Assembly: GCA_900765975.1 (NCBI GenBank) | Contig: CAAFTS010000106.1 | Coordinates: 1-9,993, forward strand | Origin: Lachnospiraceae bacterium | Lineage (GTDB): Bacteria > Bacillota > Clostridia > Lachnospirales > Lachnospiraceae | Direction: 5' to 3' | DNA length: 9,993 nucleotides | In this document: positions 7,601 to 9,993 of the stretch, piece by piece | Layout: every line of letters starts with the position of its first letter | How positions within the stretch are numbered: the stretch's first letter is position 1 | Made by a program: the position numbers and the translations under genes | Notes under the pieces: model-generated | Seen by the model: the letters and a program-made list of their open reading frames with translations, nothing else | Told to the model about the DNA's origin: nothing | The model's database searches: none

Positions 7601-9844
7601 TGCCGTACCGTTTTTCATCAAGTTTACAAACAATTTGTCATATGCATGATTTCCATCCTGTAATCTTGCCCACATATTGAACTTCTGTCCCATTGACCAT
7701 CCGGTCGCTCCGTCTCCGCGAAGATTCAACGTGTTCTTTGCTGCCTGCATTAGTTCCGGTGTCTCTGTTGTGATGACATTTCCCGGATGCAGTACCATCA
7801 GCTGCGAGTTATGGCGATGTGCATCATCTCCAATCTTTCCTCCAGTAGACTCATAACGGTTATACGCACCTTCCTGCTGCCACTCTTTAATCTGTCCGCT
7901 TTCTCCAATTTCCACCGGATAGATCCGCTCCATTGCATCTTTTACCTGACTGGTAAATTCATCTTCGATTCCTAATTCTTCTGCCGCATCCAGCGTATCC
8001 TGGAACAACAGGTAAATCAGCTGCTGATCAAAAAATGCACCGATTGTCCATGGATTTTGTTCTGAAGAATAAGAAGGCGCCATAAACAATTTATCTACAT
8101 CCGCCTCGCTTCGCCCCGACTGCAACACCTGCAAAAAGAAATTACATGCCCCTGCCATCATCGGATAAATAGTATTCTGCAGCATCTCTTTATCCTGAGT
8201 AAACTGATAATGATCATACACATTCTGCAAAATAAATGCATTTGCTGTAGATGCCAGAGATGCACTGGAATTGATATTACCTGTAAATCCAAGCGCATTT
8301 GCACTGCAGTTTACCATCCATGCATTCTCAGTTCCAAATAATTTATTCGCAGTAACAGCTCCCGGCTCCTGCAGAGAATCCACATAATCCACCAAAGAGA
8401 GACCGCATTCTTTTAAGTTGGTCGTATATGCCGGCCAATAATTCATCTGTAGATTGATATTCGTATGATAATCTGACTGCCAGTCAGCAAATGCCCGGTC
8501 GTTCCAGATTCCCTGCAGATTACTTGGTAATGTATCCGCTCTGGAAGATGCAATCATCATATATCTTCCATACTGGAAATACAGTTCTTCCAGATAGTGA
8601 TTCTGGGTTCCATTCGCAGATGCCTTTTTCCAATCTGAAAGTAGTTTATCTGTAGACACTTTCTGGTCAAATGTACCTCCCAGATTCAATTCTACTCTAG
8701 AGAACAGTTCCTGATAATCCTCCAGATGATTATTCCGTAACTTTTCATACTTCAATGCCTTTGCATTTTCCATACGCTCTGTTACATTTTTCATCGCGTA
8801 GTCCAAATCTTCCTGACGATAATTCGGATATACATTCTGATAATTGGTTGCCAATGTAATGTAAATCGTAACGCTGTCTGCATCACTTATCGTCAACTGC
8901 CCCTTTGAATCCGGAAACTCCTTTACCTCCGGATTCTGTGCAGTTACTGTTCCCCCTTCACTTTCCACATGGAACAAACCGGCAAACTTCATATCATTGT
9001 TTACCATTTTTCCTTCCATGGTAATTGTTGCAGTTTTTTCATCAGCAATCACAGTTCCCTCTTTTGTTACTTTTTTATTATTCCCGCCTTTGGTTGTCCC
9101 AAGATCTGCAATTTCCGGTCTAAGCACCATGTCAATTTTGCCATCTTCACTGGCAGTCACATGATATACCATCACATTATCCGGATAGTCTGCAAACATT
9201 TCTCTTGTATAGGTCACACCTTCATAATCATATTCCACTGTTGATAATGCAGTCCTCAAATCCAACTCTCGATTATAATTCATCACCTTTTCTTCTGCGT
9301 GATTAAAGTCCAGATACATCTCTGCAAAGTTCTGATAATCTCCCAATGCTGAACGATTATTCGGAAGCAGTTTCATTTCTCCACTCTGTGCCGGAGCGCT
9401 GCCACCTTTTCCGTTGTCATAATATAAATCAAACAAGTAATCAATGTACTTTTCCATCGCCCCGCTTGCCTGTGCATCTACATTTCCATATGCATCACTT
9501 TGCGGATCTCTTGTATCATATTCTCCGCCTTCTGCATCATCCGCACCGCCCGGTCCTCCGGACCACAAAGTCTTCTCATTCATTTGAATACGTTCGGTAT
9601 CAGTCCGTCCAAACACCATCGCACCCATGTGCCCATTTCCAATCGGGAGCGCCCAGCGCTCCCAATTATCACGTTCATTCTTGCCTTTATTGGCTGGTTC
9701 TGCATAATGCAGTTTCAGTGGTTTTTCACCACTCACTTTCTCACCTCCGGCAGGCGCCGCTGACACCGGCATTGCCGGTATGGATGTCAATAGAACCGCC
9801 GCACTGGCTGCAATGCCAAGCCACTTACTGTACTTCTTTCTCAT
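4688..9844 (-). CDS. Cell-wall-anchored GH95 family glycosidase, probable alpha-L-fucosidase
   Basis: This is a secreted surface enzyme of 1718 residues, likely inverting and cutting terminal alpha-1,2-fucose from mucin or milk-type glycans. The start is the ATG at 9844, 10 nt after GGGAGG; an in-frame TTG at 9850 lies too close to that site. Parts (numbered from the ATG):
- Signal peptide about 1-29 (RKK, hydrophobic, PVSA).
- GH95 N-terminal domain from about 43, with ALPIGNGHMGAMVFG and NEKTLWSGGP.
- Catalytic barrel with HTNINLQMNYWPA (Asn462, Asn464), PSYSSEQN (Glu595) and FQIDGNFGG (Asp761), matching the residues known from Bifidobacterium AfcA. His460 sits where fucosidases, rather than L-galactosidases, are reported to have His.
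- FIVAR-like helices about 878-1085.
- InlB-like beta domain about 1087-1157.
- FIVAR 1165-1228.
- Carbohydrate-binding-like domain 1230-1407.
- FIVAR 1412-1476.
- Ig-like and MBG-like domains about 1482-1638.
- Pro/Asp-rich spacer.
- VQTGD sorting signal 1685-1689, membrane segment, and RRKQKR tail.
The GH95 assignment is firm; the exact substrate is inferred. Confidence 0.93.
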   Translation of the reverse strand: MRKKYSKWLGIAASAAVLLTSIPAMPVSAAPAGGEKVSGEKPLKLHYAEPANKGKNERDNWERWALPIGNGHMGAMVFGRTDTERIQMNEKTLWSGGPGGADDAEGGEYDTRDPQSDAYGNVDAQASGAMEKYIDYLFDLYYDNGKGGSAPAQSGEMKLLPNNRSALGDYQNFAEMYLDFNHAEEKVMNYNRELDLRTALSTVEYDYEGVTYTREMFADYPDNVMVYHVTASEDGKIDMVLRPEIADLGTTKGGNNKKVTKEGTVIADEKTATITMEGKMVNNDMKFAGLFHVESEGGTVTAQNPEVKEFPDSKGQLTISDADSVTIYITLATNYQNVYPNYRQEDLDYAMKNVTERMENAKALKYEKLRNNHLEDYQELFSRVELNLGGTFDQKVSTDKLLSDWKKASANGTQNHYLEELYFQYGRYMMIASSRADTLPSNLQGIWNDRAFADWQSDYHTNINLQMNYWPAYTTNLKECGLSLVDYVDSLQEPGAVTANKLFGTENAWMVNCSANALGFTGNINSSASLASTANAFILQNVYDHYQFTQDKEMLQNTIYPMMAGACNFFLQVLQSGRSEADVDKLFMAPSYSSEQNPWTIGAFFDQQLIYLLFQDTLDAAEELGIEDEFTSQVKDAMERIYPVEIGESGQIKEWQQEGAYNRYESTGGKIGDDAHRHNSQLMVLHPGNVITTETPELMQAAKNTLNLRGDGATGWSMGQKFNMWARLQDGNHAYDKLFVNLMKNGTATNLFDLHPPFQIDGNFGGTAGLAELLVQSHAGYVSVLPALPDALSSGSVKGLVTEGNFEIDMEWADKEWTSLTVTSGSGKNLAIKAGVIGSVIDTTTGTEVKEFVQKSDGSVSFATEAGHTYEFRSGKAVDLSAVETLVKETEAKGILSYANTTETGDEFEEAFLACKRMVEQENYVNTNVEKTAERLEKAIENLKGRGAEQYAAVIALHFLENAETLNYKGSKTEDIWRQEIEYDRADLMEALLDGSKENTELTKLADTLVDKANKIGEYPKERLELYDLLKKARNMEQGSRTEEEWEAYFEKIDAFEVIFANPEAGKKDLEQAYEELEALMKTMEKTFRITASVEGEGTITPNGKVTVLGGASQKFVIAPAEGNGILDVLVDGKSVGTVAEYTIADVVKDTTIKAIFQKAEETKSEAEILLDHAIAKAESLNGEDYTKDSWNKVTEALEAAKNADRKDEAAMKQLADTLLDAIDGLESWSNPIRTEAESSDKWPVANYNSSSVYTDPANWGEKELPAGGKMIGGYPENGPTGPGSGGSPKGQWDVQTVKNPDASGQQQMFTKSNGAWVKFRFEGKRVRYITEVSTGGALVDVYIDGEKVAQVECWNSQNFRNAVYFDSEDYDLDLKDGSHELKLVCVGKPSGQSSPIFRVDAFDEYTTNETVDMKHLAELIAEASSKSQALYTEASWNVLMDALEAAEDVYANAGASSGQVERVEKDLEAALKNLEKANADIVKVTELNGVNVPYKTTVETLKKMLPTSVVVETESLKTRVDVEWNLKVFDGKKAGVQALEGKLILPKESGITNEKNLKAKIEVAVQKGEAKVMLKNLSQTEGSVKAVEATTEPKGLKVKILYDGLDTLPNKPGKYHVTATVVDDNYEGSVEGTLVIKEKIPEVPEPGDPDNPIPEDPDGDDQGSNKPDKPDNGKPGTGNGNNAVQTGDCATMIPALASMLAAAGAIVAVLGRRKQKR

Positions 9845-9854
9845 GTACAATCAT

Positions 9855-9860
9855 CCTCCC
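9855..9860 (-). promoter_or_regulatory. Ribosome binding site of the GH95 gene
   Basis: The minus strand reads GGGAGG, 10 nt before the ATG at 9844 and only 4 nt before the alternative TTG at 9850. The spacing favours the ATG. Confidence 0.75.
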
Positions 9861-9993
9861 TATATAGTCAAGTCTTTTTTCCTTTAAAATCAAGGTTTTT
9901 TTAAGGTTTCATCAATAAATATCTCAGAAGAAAGAGCCATAGGAATGGACATTTCTCTGTATCTGGTACGAAAGTAGTGGATTTTGGGTACAC
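9861..9993 (-). other. Upstream region of the GH95 gene, with a short open frame at the edge
   Basis: No complete gene is visible. The stretch nearest the gene is A/T-rich and carries a direct repeat AAACCTT twice, 11 bp apart (9892-9898 and 9903-9909 on the plus strand as aaggttt). No convincing -35/-10 pair was found. On the minus strand a frame stays open from the window edge to a TGA at 9890, giving 33 codons ending IFIDETLKKP. It could be the end of a neighbouring gene or chance. I do not recognise it. Confidence 0.3.

Noticed and set aside
9346..9867. Plus-strand open frame of 173 codons at the GH95 5' end
   Set aside because: It is antisense to the signal peptide and the GH95 N-terminal domain, His/Ser/Pro-rich, and unlike any protein I recognise.
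9861..9905. Sigma-A promoter for the GH95 gene
   Set aside because: TTGATG and TTGATT occur as possible -35 boxes, but no good -10 box lies 16-18 bp further on. The TATATA near the ribosome binding site would put the transcript start inside that site.

Overview
The window looks like chromosome from a gut Firmicute, most likely a Lachnospiraceae-type Clostridium relative. The reasons are the S10-operon gene order, strong AGGAGG ribosome binding sites before every gene, a sigma-A type promoter, and a very large Gram-positive surface glycosidase with FIVAR modules and a VQTGD-type cell-wall sorting signal. The family assignment is inference from protein style, not from a search. All recognisable genes lie on the minus strand, so the biological order runs from high to low coordinates.

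Region 1 (about 9993-4688): a short upstream region, then one 5.2-kb gene for a secreted, wall-anchored GH95 family glycosidase, probably an alpha-L-fucosidase. The catalytic Asn pair, acid Glu and Asp are all present. The catalytic core is followed by a long tail of helical FIVAR modules, an InlB-like beta domain, a carbohydrate-binding-like domain, Ig/MBG-like domains, a Pro/Asp-rich spacer and a sorting signal. Such an enzyme would remove terminal fucose from mucin or milk-type glycans at the cell surface. No transporter, sortase or regulator for it lies in the window.

Region 2 (4687-4245): a non-coding boundary of about 440 bp. It holds a strong 14-bp hairpin after the glycosidase, further small hairpins, an A/T stem with a U6 tract, an almost perfect sigma-A promoter (TTGAAA-17-TATACT), and a structured 5' leader of about 250 nt for the ribosomal operon. 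The leader contains nested long-range helices, a hairpin next to the rpsJ ribosome binding site, and a small open reading frame of unknown meaning.

Region 3 (4244-1): the first eight genes of the S10 operon in canonical order: rpsJ, rplC, rplD, rplW, rplB, rpsS, rplV and rpsC (cut by the window edge). They encode S10, L3, L4, L23, L2, S19, L22 and S3. Spacing is tight (1-nt overlap to 64 nt) except for a 106-nt rpsJ-rplC gap that contains two adjacent hairpins. L4, whose E. coli homologue represses this operon, is made here and is a candidate ligand for the leader. The last few visible codons of rpsC do not match the conserved S3 family sequence and may reflect a poor sequence end.

I see no CRISPR array, tRNA, rRNA or insertion sequence. 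The most interesting non-textbook items are the architecture of the glycosidase tail, the possible switch in the S10 leader, and the extra structured gap between rpsJ and rplC.
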